64,000 bases of DNA from positions 682,001 through 746,000 of the forward strand of contig OY969694.1 of assembly GCA_963701955.1 (NCBI GenBank), in the 5' to 3' direction. The notes under the pieces are model-generated. The model was not told the origin of the DNA. It did no database searches and saw only the letters and a program-made list of their open reading frames with translations. This document shows positions 42,501-51,452 of the stretch, one piece after another. The DNA comes from Bog-473 sp963701955. GTDB lineage: Bacteria; Actinomycetota; Acidimicrobiia; Acidimicrobiales; RAAP-2. Positions within the stretch are counted from its first letter, which is position 1. Each line of letters begins with the position of its first letter. The position numbers and the translations under genes are program-made.

Positions 42501-42632
42501 CATGATGTTGAGGGAAGCGCCCATGGCCACGAGCGCAAGGCTGCCAATCGAAAGGCGGTTCAGACGTCGCCTGAACCGCCTCATGCGTCTGTGGGCAGTG
42601 GGCCTGCCATCAGAGGGCCTACCGGCCTCCAT
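39542..42632 (-). pseudogene. Secreted IPT/TIG-repeat surface protein, multiply frameshifted
   Basis: The start at ATG 42632 has a strong GAAGGAG ribosome site and encodes an Arg-rich signal peptide (RRLNRLSIGSLALVAMGASL). Then come tandem units: an Ig-like part (WTATLSASSTSPSIGQSVTL, NQQVGPTPYYIDILDQTTNQ) and an IPT/TIG part (VTAVSPNSGPSTGGTALTVT then GTNFTTGATVKFGTTAATGV). Distal parts repeat a motif in SLPSSCTTGDTLIAMVTIG and NLPNGVSTGDALIALVATGA. Frames change at about 42240, 41930, 41640, 40812, 40440 and 39990. An intact chain would be about 1,000 residues on the cell surface or secreted. Decay is evident. Confidence 0.75.
40813..42480. repeat. Tandem ~564-bp repeats encoding Ig/IPT modules
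   Basis: Three copies start at 40813, 41377 and 41946 (periods 564 and 569 bases) and are nearly identical over long stretches, for example the region reading GGTGGACGGACCCGAGTTAG in each. Unit length 564 equals 188 codons. Small indels differ between copies, so each carries its own frame damage. High identity suggests recent duplication or gene conversion. Confidence 0.85.
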
Positions 42633-43859
42633 CTGTGCTCCTTCTCTGTTGGGCACGTGACCGCAGCCCTCCAGATTCGCCAATTTGATGGCACTCTAGG
42701 CGATGATTTGAGCTCACTGAAGCTGGAAGAATGGGATAATTCATGGGAGGTTGTTCGAAATCAAAGACGGGGTCAAGATTCATCGAACCACCTGGAAGAA
42801 CCCCTGAGTAGGCACCGGCCATCTCTTCAGGGGTGAAGCGTTGGGCCATCCGGGTCGATGCGGAGCTGCCAATGCCCTCGCGAAACGGCCGATTCTCGAT
42901 CAGCCTTCGAATCGCGTCCGGCCAGCGCCTCCGCGTCGGCAGGCGGAACCAACAGTCCGGTGATGCCATCCTCGATCACTTCGGGGAGCCCGCCGACGCG
43001 GGTCGCCACTACCGGGATGCCCACCCGCATCGCCTCGACGGCGACGAGTCCGAACGCCTCGACCTCGGAGGGAATCGCGAACGACGTCGAACTCATAGGA
43101 GTCGGTCCACGGCGGGTCCACCCAACCAGTGAACGCCACCTGGTCGGCAACGCCCAGCTTCTCGGCGAGGGCTTTGAGTGCCCGACCCTCCGGACCGTCG
43201 CCGAGGATGAGCAGGCGATACCCAGGCAGGTACTCCATTGCCTGGATAAGGAGGTCGAATCCCTTTTCCGGCGACAGGCGTCCCACAGCTCCGATGGTGG
43301 GAGGATCCCCGGCATCCCACCCGTTCCTTGCTTCTCTTCGCGGGAGACTTGCTTCTGGGACCCCGTTGTAGAGCAGGCGAACCGTACCAAGAGGAATCCC
43401 GAGTTCCGTCTCGATATTCGAGCAGATCCACCGCGAGACGCCGCCGATCGCGGCGACTCGCCGAAGGAGCCGCCGGTACAGGAACGCCTGAATGCGCGAC
43501 GAGGAGGGACCGACGGAATGTACGACGAAAAGATTGGGCGTTCGGGTCAAGAAACCCGCGATTAAGGCGTACTGTCCCCGATAGAGCAGCGGAACGCTTA
43601 CAAGCAACAGGTCCGCCCTCAGCCGACGGAGTGCGCGGATGTGCGACGAGATTACGCCCAGGTCAAACTTTCCCCGCACTACCGGTACCACATGCACCGT
43701 AGCGCCGGGCCGTGCGGCGGCGAGCGTCTCGAGGATCTTCTGGTCCGTGCCCAGCAAGGAGACTCGATAGGACGGGTCAAGGTATCTGAGGAGCGTGCCG
43801 AGGCTGGTCTCCATACCGCCGAAGACGCTGGAATCGACGTAGCAGCAGAGGTGCCGCAT
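42619..43859 (-). pseudogene. GT-B family 4 glycosyltransferase, frameshifted twice
   Basis: Starts MRHLCCYVDSSVFGGMETSL (ATG 43859). The N-terminal domain runs through RADLLLVSVPLLYRGQYALI and the linker GVSRWICSNIETELGIPLGT. The donor domain begins TIGAVGRLSPEKGFDLLIQA and ADQVAFTGWVDP. Near 43080 the frame shifts to SFAIPSEVEAFGLVAVEAMR, the E-x7-E motif that binds the sugar nucleotide, and VVATRVGGLPEVIEDGITG. Near 42905 it shifts again to DAIRRLIENRPFREGIGSSA. A retaining glycosyltransferase for polysaccharide or glycolipid is implied. The tail overlaps the IPT gene start by 14 bases, suggesting a former operon. Confidence 0.82.
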
Positions 43860-44357
43860 GTTCGACGGGCGGCTGTCGACTCTCGTCGATCTCACTGGAA
43901 CACGGCCCCAAGAAGGGGCTGCTCGACTTCGGTCATTTTCGATGAGTGCATTTGTGATCCAGATGAGGGAGCGATTTGCCTGATTGACATTTCTAGTCGG
44001 TATCGATGAAGTGTCTTACTCGTCATTCGTACAGCGAGAGCGTTGAAAATGGTGTCCCTGGCTGAGATCGAGAGGCCTGCAAGCCTGACCCTGAGGTGAC
44101 CCACCGGTAGTGTCAGGAGATCTCTGAGGGTCGGCCACTGGGGGTGGCGACGTGCCGCCAAGACTGCTCGAGAGGAGGGCGGGTCGGAGGACAATACGCA
44201 TCCGGCGCTCTGGCGCGACCGAGCGTTGATGTGACCGATCCCTCCGACTCAGGCCCAGATCAAGACTAACCAGTGCTCGCATAAACCCATCGCCAGCGAT
44301 CATTGCCGGATTTGCTTGGCACGATCTGCCATCAGCCTGATGTAACCGACGAGCTGG
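43860..44357. other. Spacer without a recognisable gene
   Basis: About 500 bases between the flippase and glycosyltransferase relics. GC content is lower than average, open frames are short and lack coding character in all six frames. It may be eroded DNA plus the promoter of the glycosyltransferase gene. Confidence 0.45.
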
Positions 44358-46005
44358 TCACGCAATGGCGGACCGCAACCAGAGTAAGTGGCAGTAAGAG
44401 ACAAGACCTTCCGGCATGGGAGCCAAAGGAAAGAACATCACCGGAACAAAAATGGCGAGCCAAGGCAGTGGGAGGAGGGAGTTGAAGTCCTGGATCCTCC
44501 TGGCCTGGACATAGAGAACGATCCAGCCAAGAGTTCCGATGATCATGGCAACGCCATATCCATTGATTCCCATCATGGGGACAAGCACCCAGGCAGAGCC
44601 GAACAGGAGGGCGAGATTCAATAACGAAGCCAATACAACTGGTTGATTCCGCGCTCGTGAATACAGAAGAGCCATCTGGACAGTCAACGGTGCGTTGAGG
44701 ATCGAAGCGACCCCCAGCAGGGCAAACACACCCAAGACCGGGTGCCATGAGGGACCGAAGATCAACGGGATAAGAAACCGACCAGTGACAGCAACGGCAC
44801 ACATGGGGATGCTCACCATCAGGACCTGGAGAACCATGCCCTCCTCGATTCCCCGCCGAGTTCTTTCCGGGTCCGACTGCACCTTGGAGAGAGCGACCAA
44901 CCCGAGTCGCCAGGTTGCGCGCTGCGCAAATGCAACGGTGTCCACAAGGCGGGAAGCCAAGGCCACGTAGCCGACACCGGTCGCACCGAAGGATCTGCCG
45001 ACCACGATCGGGTTGGTCAAATATCGCGAACATCCCACCTACCGATGACGACGAATACGCCGCGCCATGTTTCATAAAGTTGCGCCAGTGCCGATTGGGA
45101 AGTCGCAAACGCGGAAACATTCTGGCCATTCGGTAACTGCCGACCAGGATCCACGCTTGCCAGGCAATGACAGCGACCACGAGTGAGTACGCGCCCCAGC
45201 CGAACAGCGCCAAGCTCGCCGCAACGAGGTAGAGGGTCACATCTCCGCCGAGTTCGAGGATTGCCATGTTCCGAAATCCGAAGGATCTCTCGATTCGAGC
45301 TTGAGCGGGAGCCCAGAGCGCGTTGAGCGGCACGCTGATCAGGAGTAGCCGAAACACATTGATGCTCGAACCCGCCGACGGACGGATGTGCACGTAAAGG
45401 ACGGACAATCCCAGGAATGCAAGCACGACGATCGCGGACAAGGCTGCGATGAAGGTGAACACTTCGTCGTAGTCGCGTTTCGAAGGCTCTTTCGGCTGGC
45501 GAATGAGATAGATCTCCATACCCATTTGCGACAAGAGAACCGCCACAGCAATGAATGCCGCTGCGCCCGAGTACGTTCCGAAGGCATGAGGTCCGATCTG
45601 GCGCGTCACGATCACGACGCCCAGAAAGCGAATGCCCATGCCCACCATCTCACGAACTGCGAGGTACGCACCTCCCTTGAGCGTCGTTCGTCTCAAGGCA
45701 TCCACCTCGCGTCCATCTAACGCTGGCTCTTCCTCTGGCGGGGATGCGGGAGTCATCAGGTCCACCGGTCCCGGGAAGGTGGCACCCATCGAGATCGAGA
45801 TATCGTCGGGAACCGGAAACCTCGCCGCGGAGTCGGAGAGTTGGGTCTTCGCGTCCAGGGGGTTTCCACGCTCGTCCCCTTGGGTCACGGGTGCATCGGT
45901 GCCGGCGGCGCGGTCATCTCCACCGTGTGGTTGGCTGCCGTGAGCGTCGCCGTCCGGCACGTCAGGTTCTTCGGCACCGGGTGTCGAACCGCCGTGACGT
46001 TCCAC
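44358..46005 (-). pseudogene. Polysaccharide flippase (Wzx/MATE-like), frameshifted
   Basis: Multi-pass lipid-linked oligosaccharide exporter. A hydrophilic N terminus of about 100 residues precedes LKGGAYLAVREMVGMGIRFL and VVIVTRQIGPHAFGTYSGAA, the typical first helices and loop of PST-type flippases. Helices continue to YSSSSVGGMFAIFDQ. Near 45015 a shift moves the frame to TNPIVVGRSFGATGVGYVAL, followed by RLGLVALSKVQSDPERTRRG and more helices to 44358. Intact, it would be about 550 residues with 12-14 helices. The start is uncertain: ATG 46005 or ATG 45790. With the neighbouring glycosyltransferase relic it points to a lost exopolysaccharide locus. Confidence 0.8.
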
Positions 46006-46169
46006 GCAGTCGAAACTACTTGGCGACGGTCAGGATTCAATGCACCGCCACCGACCGAGGCGGCACAAGGAGCAGCGAGTCCATCGTGCAAAGAGGTCGG
46101 CGGTGCGAGCCGACGGTACTGGCGTTCGCCAAAGAGCGGCGAACTCCGAACCTCTCGTTGAATCTTCGG

Positions 46170-46466
46170 CTAGGTCGGCCGCCTACCCATCACCGTGGGC
46201 CCGATCTCGAGTCCCTCTTCGAAGCTGATGGCGGGGAAGATGCTGATGTCGAAGACGTCTCCCCATGTCATCTGGAGCTCCATCAGGGCAGCGAAGTCGG
46301 CCGCACTGAAGATTGAGACCACCGTCGGGTCGCCAGTGGCCAGCCAGTACTCATTGATCAGGGTGACGCCGCTCGGGTATTGCCAGCCCGCCCGCCGGAT
46401 GAGCGCGGCATCGGCCTGTTCCTGAGTGATGCCCTGCTTCCACTTCAACAACATCACGTAGTCCAT
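46170..46466 (-). CDS. Small DUF3303-like protein
   Basis: A 98-residue soluble protein beginning MDYVMLLKWKQGITQEQADA and containing YWLATGDPTVVSIFSAADFA, a ferredoxin-like alpha-beta pattern shared with DUF3303 and dimeric alpha-beta barrel proteins. The ending reads GDVFDISIFPAISFEEGLEI. No function is established. ATG 46466 has a strong GAGGAGG ribosome site eight bases upstream. A VOC-family gene lies upstream on the same strand, 80 bases away, and may be co-transcribed. Confidence 0.7.
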   Translation of the reverse strand: MDYVMLLKWKQGITQEQADAALIRRAGWQYPSGVTLINEYWLATGDPTVVSIFSAADFAALMELQMTWGDVFDISIFPAISFEEGLEIGPTVMGRRPT

Positions 46467-46546
46467 GTGGGCCTCCTCGCTCGATGTCGACGGTTTGCCA
46501 AGTCTGCCCGAGAACCGGGCAGCGTGCTCGTCGCAGCTGGCCCGTG

Positions 46547-46984
46547 TCAGGCCACTTGCTCGTAACAGTTGAACATCCAGCGAATTCCGAAACGGTCCAG
46601 GCTGCATCCCCAGTAAGCCCAGGGCATCTCCTGCATCCCCGTCGATTCACTTCCGCCATGGCTCAGTGCTGCGTAGAGGCGATCAGTTTCGACCCGGGTG
46701 TCGGGCTCGAGGCAGATGGTGACGTTGTTTCCGATCTTGAGTTCGTGCCCCATGGACTCCAAAATGTCGGTGCCCATGAGCACATGCCCCGCCATGATCG
46801 GCAGCTCCACATGGGCAACGAGATCCTTCTCGGCCTCTCTCAGTGCAGGCCCACCGGTACCGCTCGGCATGTCGCCCATGCGGGCAATCCCGCCGGCGAT
46901 CTCGGTGCCGAAGACCGAGGCATAGAAACGAAAAGCCGCTTCAGTCTGGCCATTGAAGTTCAGATAGGTGCTGACTCTGCTCAT
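46547..46984 (-). CDS. VOC superfamily protein (PhnB-like)
   Basis: A 145-residue glyoxalase-fold protein of the PhnB/3-demethylubiquinone-like group. It starts MSRVSTYLNFNGQTEAAFRF, then YASVFGTEIAGGIARMGDMP, HVELPIMAGHVLMGTD, and ends MPWAYWGCSLDRFGIRWMFN, the pattern of these proteins (W-G...DrfGv-W). A metal-binding role is uncertain in this group, and substrates are not known. ATG 46984 follows AAAGGACG. Confidence 0.88.
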   Translation of the reverse strand: MSRVSTYLNFNGQTEAAFRFYASVFGTEIAGGIARMGDMPSGTGGPALREAEKDLVAHVELPIMAGHVLMGTDILESMGHELKIGNNVTICLEPDTRVETDRLYAALSHGGSESTGMQEMPWAYWGCSLDRFGIRWMFNCYEQVA

Positions 46985-47321
46985 GGGGGGCGTCCTTTCG
47001 TTCGGCGCACCGCTTGGGTGGTCACGCGCCACCCATGGTCTACAACGGACGTCGCCTCCGATTCTCATCGCCGCCCAGTGGCCGAAACCCGGTTCATCCC
47101 TACCTGACGACTCGCCGATCTCCCGAGCTGCAGTGCGAGACCACGCCGGGTGCCGAGCACTCGGTGCGACCAATCGACCCCGTTGACCCGGTGGCGTGAA
47201 GCGAGCGGACGAAGGGGTCAAACGCCGAACAATTCCGGTGGACTCCATGATGAACGGCGCACCTGCGATGTTACGTTGCCGGGGCTGTTCTATTTCCAGC
47301 GGACGAGGGGGCGAGCGGAGA

Positions 47322-49529
47322 GTGAGGCGGCAGCAACGCGGCGCGCGCGTCGTATGGAGATCGATGGCGCGCGCCACCGCAGCCATGGCAGCGGTCCTTG
47401 GAGGCACGGTGCTCGCGGTCGTTCCGGGCCGGATCGCCACGGCGTCGGGAAGTGTGCCGAATCCAACCGTGAGCGTCCCCTCGCAGGTCATGCCGCACTG
47501 CAGTGTCTCGCCGGTCGACGACACGAGCCCGGCGTGCATCGACTCGGTGCTGCACAACATCAACTACGCACGGTCATTGGAAGGCCTCGGGTCCATGGTG
47601 CTGCCCAGCGACTACGCCACCGACCCGGTTCCCGTCCAGCAGTTGATCATCACCGACGAGGAGCGCGGTGATCGGGGGGGCCTCCAGCAGTTCACCGGCC
47701 TCGATCCCGCCCTGAACGGCGTCGCGCAGACCGGCGCGCAGACCGACAGTGACCCCCAACCCCCGACCGGTTATCAGATCGGCCCCGGGGGTGGCGGATC
47801 CATCTTCGCCCTCGACTACACACCCCTCGCAGCGGACTACGAGTGGATGTACAACGACGGCTACGGCGGTACCAACCTTGATTGCACATCTGCGAGCGAC
47901 CCGGGCTGCTGGGGCCACCGTGACAACATCCTGGGCAACTGGACCACGGGAGGGGGCCAGACAGCTCAGATGGGCGACGGCGACACCGCGGCCGGTCAAT
48001 ACGCGCAGATCTTCGTCGACCAGAGGAGCCCGGCGGACTCACTTGTCGACACCATTACGCCCAGTTCCCTTCCCACGACGTCGACGCCTGCCGCTCCCGA
48101 CGTGGTGCAGGTGCTCCCGGCCTCCTCTCCGAACACGGGAGCCGGCACACCCGTCATGATTGAGGGCAACTACTTCGGGACATCACCCCAGGTCTTCTTC
48201 GGTGGAGTCGCCGCGACGAACGTCCAGGTGCACTGGAACGGAGAGCTCACCGCGGACGCCCCGGCCGACCCCGCGGGCTCGGCAACCGACCAGGTGGTCG
48301 TGACCGTCACGACCGGCGCCGGTTCCTCGAGCTCCACCGGACTGCCCCAGGTCAACGAGTTCACGTACGCCCCGACGTCCGCCCCCTCCGTCACGTCCGT
48401 ATCGCCGACATCGGGGGGGGCCGTCCCGTCGGGCAGCGTCACGATTCACGGGTCGAACTTCTACGACGGCGGTGTCGCCCCGATCGTTGACTTCGGCTCA
48501 GTGGCCAGCATCGGCTCCATGACCTACAGCTCGAACCAGATCACCGCAACCATTCCGCCGTCCATCAATCTCGGCGCCGTCGACATCACCGTCACCACCC
48601 CTGCCGGCACCAGTGCCGTGTGGTCGGGGGACCGCTACACCTACACGTCGGGCACCACCACCACGACAACCACCACCACGACGACCACAACGACGGCGCC
48701 TCCGACGACCGCACCGGCATCGACTGCGCCGCCGCCCCTCGCGCACAGCTACTGGCTGGTCGGATCGGACGGAGGCATCTTCACGTTCGGTGCGGCCCGC
48801 TTCTACGGGTCGGCCGGGTCGCTCCACCTCCAGCGACCCGTCGTCGGCATCACGCCGACGGGCGATCGGGCCGGGTACTGGCTCGTGGGCTCCGACGGGG
48901 GGATCTTTGCCTTCGGTGACGCGGGATTTCATGGCTCCATCCCCGGGGAGGGTCTCAATCCTGCCGGCTCCGGCCTGCCTCGGAGCCTCAACGCCCCGAT
49001 CGTGGGCATGGTGCCATCGAGCGACGGCGGGGGCTACTTCATGGTGGCCTCCGACGGCGGGGTCTTCGCGTTCGGGGACGCCCGGTTCGAAGGGTCGTGC
49101 CCGGGCATCGGCGGGTGCCGTGGTGCCGCAGTGTCCGTGGCGCCGGACGCAACTGGCAACGGCTACTGGGTAGTGACCAGCACGGGCTCGGTGTATCCCT
49201 TCGGCGATGCGGCCGGCTACGGACAGCCGGGCCCGCAGGCGTCCCCGATCACCTCGGCGGTGGCCAGCCGTGACGGACGCGGCTACTGGGTGCTCGACGC
49301 AACCGGACAGGTGTTCGCCTATGGCGATGCGGGGCCCATGGGTGGCCTGGCGGCGGGGTCCGCAGGCGGTTTCAACCCGGCCACTGCCATCTTCGCCACC
49401 TCCGACGGCGGCGGGTACTGGGTGGTCACCGCGCTGGGCAAGGTCACGTCGTTCGGGGACGCCCCGAACGACGGCGACATGTCCGGAACGCATCTGAACG
49501 GACCGGTCATCGCCGCATCGGGTTCTTGA
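47322..49529 (+). CDS. Secreted CAP-domain protein with IPT/TIG and WD-like SDGG repeats
   Basis: A 735-residue exported protein. The N terminus is Arg-rich with a hydrophobic core (ATAAMAAVLGGTVLAVVPG), a signal peptide. Residues about 75-240 form a CAP-like domain (NINYARSLEGLGSMVLP, GCWGHRDNILGNW). Two IPT/TIG domains follow (about 260-445), then a Thr-rich linker of repeated T with APPTTAPAST. The C-terminal 260 residues hold six repeats such as YWLVGSDGGIFTFGAARFYG and YWLVGSDGGIFAFGDAGFHG, probably a beta-propeller. This repeat is characteristic of Acidimicrobiia secreted proteins in my recollection. GTG 47322 and ATG 47364 are both usable starts. A cell-surface binding or adhesion role is inferred. 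Confidence 0.82.
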   Translation: MRRQQRGARVVWRSMARATAAMAAVLGGTVLAVVPGRIATASGSVPNPTVSVPSQVMPHCSVSPVDDTSPACIDSVLHNINYARSLEGLGSMVLPSDYATDPVPVQQLIITDEERGDRGGLQQFTGLDPALNGVAQTGAQTDSDPQPPTGYQIGPGGGGSIFALDYTPLAADYEWMYNDGYGGTNLDCTSASDPGCWGHRDNILGNWTTGGGQTAQMGDGDTAAGQYAQIFVDQRSPADSLVDTITPSSLPTTSTPAAPDVVQVLPASSPNTGAGTPVMIEGNYFGTSPQVFFGGVAATNVQVHWNGELTADAPADPAGSATDQVVVTVTTGAGSSSSTGLPQVNEFTYAPTSAPSVTSVSPTSGGAVPSGSVTIHGSNFYDGGVAPIVDFGSVASIGSMTYSSNQITATIPPSINLGAVDITVTTPAGTSAVWSGDRYTYTSGTTTTTTTTTTTTTTAPPTTAPASTAPPPLAHSYWLVGSDGGIFTFGAARFYGSAGSLHLQRPVVGITPTGDRAGYWLVGSDGGIFAFGDAGFHGSIPGEGLNPAGSGLPRSLNAPIVGMVPSSDGGGYFMVASDGGVFAFGDARFEGSCPGIGGCRGAAVSVAPDATGNGYWVVTSTGSVYPFGDAAGYGQPGPQASPITSAVASRDGRGYWVLDATGQVFAYGDAGPMGGLAAGSAGGFNPATAIFATSDGGGYWVVTALGKVTSFGDAPNDGDMSGTHLNGPVIAASGS

Positions 49530-49632
49530 CGGCCTCGCGGGCTCCTTGCGCCTGAGAGGAGTCGGCATCCCGTCGCCGGGACGACCCGATCAAACGTAGG
49601 GTGTAGCCCGAGACAGACCCACGGGAGGCAGA

Positions 49633-50400
49633 ATGGGCATCTTTCAGCGGGCCCACGACATCGTGCAGGCCAAGACCAACAAGGCACTCGACGCCGCCGA
49701 GAAGCCTGACGAGATGCTCGACCTCTCCTACGAGAAGATGCTCGAGCAGATCACTCAGGTTCGGCGCGCCCTGGTCGACATCGCCGCGTCGCGCAAGCGC
49801 CTCGAGCTTCAGGAGGAGCAGTTCCAGCACAGCATCGAGCACCTTCAGGACCAGGCCAAGCAGGCACTGGGGGCGGGTCGCGAGGATTTGGCCAAAGAAG
49901 CCCTCTCCCGAAAGGCGGCCGCCCAGCAGCAGATCGACGAGATGGAGCCGCAGCGCCAGCAGCTCACGGAGGAGGAGCAGAAGCTGAGCCAGACGCTCGA
50001 CGCCCTCCAGAAGCGCGTCAACGACTTCCGCACCCAGAAGGAGACGCTCAAAGCGCAGTACACCGCGGCCAAGGCCATCTCCACCGTCGACGAGAGCGCG
50101 GCGGGAATCTCCAAGTCCTTCAACGACTCGGGGGCGACGCTGCAGCGGGCCCAAGACAAGATCGCCACCATGCAGGCCCGCTCGGGTGCCCTCGACGAGC
50201 TCCTCGAGTCGGGAGTTCTCGAGGACGTCGGCGGGGGCAGCGACGACATCCAGAAGGAACTCGACCAGGTGGGCAAGGACGCTCAGGTGGATGCCGAGCT
50301 GGCCGCTCTCAAGGCGCAGGTCGGCACCGGAGCACCCGCTCCCGAGGCCATTGCGGCTTCCCCGGCCGGTGACAGCCCGGAGCAGTCCACGCCCGCCTGA
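49633..50400 (+). CDS. pspA: PspA/IM30 family membrane-stress protein
   Basis: A 255-residue, almost entirely helical coiled-coil protein. It begins MGIFQRAHDIVQAKTNKALD, the amphipathic N-terminal helix that binds stressed membranes. The body is EMLDLSYEKMLEQITQVRRA, then Gln/Glu-rich heptads, and GISKSFNDSGATLQRAQDKI. PspA and Vipp1 proteins polymerise on damaged inner membranes and maintain the proton gradient. The last 25 residues are a Pro/Ala linker. ATG 49633 follows GGGAGGC. The corA gene starts 43 bases after its stop, so co-transcription is likely. Confidence 0.92.
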   Translation: MGIFQRAHDIVQAKTNKALDAAEKPDEMLDLSYEKMLEQITQVRRALVDIAASRKRLELQEEQFQHSIEHLQDQAKQALGAGREDLAKEALSRKAAAQQQIDEMEPQRQQLTEEEQKLSQTLDALQKRVNDFRTQKETLKAQYTAAKAISTVDESAAGISKSFNDSGATLQRAQDKIATMQARSGALDELLESGVLEDVGGGSDDIQKELDQVGKDAQVDAELAALKAQVGTGAPAPEAIAASPAGDSPEQSTPA

Positions 50401-50443
50401 GGGCATCCACCGCTACCGGCCGGGAGCCGGTGAAACTGACACT

Positions 50444-51430
50444 GTGCTGACCGGCACCCTGCGCCAGGGCACCGACGATCAGCCGGCCACCACCGAGAAC
50501 GTGCTGGCCGCGCTGGCGGGGACGGAATTCTTCTGGCTCGACCTCGACGACGCCGCCTCGGACGGCACTGTGCCCGAGCTGCTCGGCACACACTTCGGTT
50601 TCCATCCCCTGGCGGTGCGGTCCGCCGAAAGGTTCGGCCAACGCCCACGGCTCGACGACTACGGCACATTCGCCTACCTCGTGGCCCGTGGGGCCGATCC
50701 CGAGGCGACCGGTTCGGCCGAGGTGCACTGCTTCTGGACTGATCGCTACGTGGTGACTGTGCATCGCGGCGACTGTCCGGCGATCGCCCACGTCCGGGAG
50801 CACTTGGCGCTCCATCCGGTCGCACAGGTGGCCACGCCCCAGCTCGTCATCGTGTATCTGATGATCGGCTCCCTGGTGGACGGGTTCTTCCCGGTCCTGT
50901 CACATTTCGACGACCGGATCGATGCGCTCGAAGACGACATCCTGCGCCAACCGACCGAGGCCCAGCTCGGTGAGCTCTTCGCCATGAAACGCGCCCTGAT
51001 GGAGATGCGCAAGGTGGTGGCTCCACAGCGCGACATGATGGCGAGCATCAACGCGGGCGTCGCCGAGGTGCCCGGCATGAACGACGACGCTGCTCGCTAC
51101 TTCCGCGATCTCTACGACCACCTGATCCGCGTGGCCGACATGGTCGACAGCTACCGGGACCTGTTGTCCAGCGTGATGGACACGCATCTCTCCACGGTGT
51201 CCAACCGGCTGAACCTGGTCATGAAGCAGTTGACGATCATCGCCACCATCTTCCTGCCGCTGAGTTTTCTGACCGGGTTCTTCGGTCAGAATTTCGCCTA
51301 CCTGGTCCGGGTGTGGCTGGCGCCGACCTGGAGCTTCTACGTCCTGGGTGTCGGGCTCGAGCTGGCGGCGGTGGTCGTGCTGCTCGTCTTGTTCCATCGC
51401 CGCGGTTGGCTGGGCGGTCCCACGGTCTGA
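50444..51430 (+). CDS. corA: CorA-family divalent cation transporter
   Basis: A 328-residue member of the CorA magnesium channel family. The cytoplasmic domain begins EFFWLDLDDAASDGTVPELL and contains HFGFHPLAVRSAERFGQRPR, then YVVTVHRGDCPAIAHV. The long stalk helix includes RYFRDLYDHLIRVADMVDSY. Two C-terminal helices carry FLPLSFLTGFFGQNFAYL, where the family's pore signature GMN is GQN. Such variants occur and may change ion choice. The GTG start at 50444 gives the family N terminus. It follows pspA and converges on the patatin gene. Confidence 0.88.
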   Translation: MLTGTLRQGTDDQPATTENVLAALAGTEFFWLDLDDAASDGTVPELLGTHFGFHPLAVRSAERFGQRPRLDDYGTFAYLVARGADPEATGSAEVHCFWTDRYVVTVHRGDCPAIAHVREHLALHPVAQVATPQLVIVYLMIGSLVDGFFPVLSHFDDRIDALEDDILRQPTEAQLGELFAMKRALMEMRKVVAPQRDMMASINAGVAEVPGMNDDAARYFRDLYDHLIRVADMVDSYRDLLSSVMDTHLSTVSNRLNLVMKQLTIIATIFLPLSFLTGFFGQNFAYLVRVWLAPTWSFYVLGVGLELAAVVVLLVLFHRRGWLGGPTV

Positions 51431-51452
51431 CGCCGAGCGGACAGGGCCCGGA

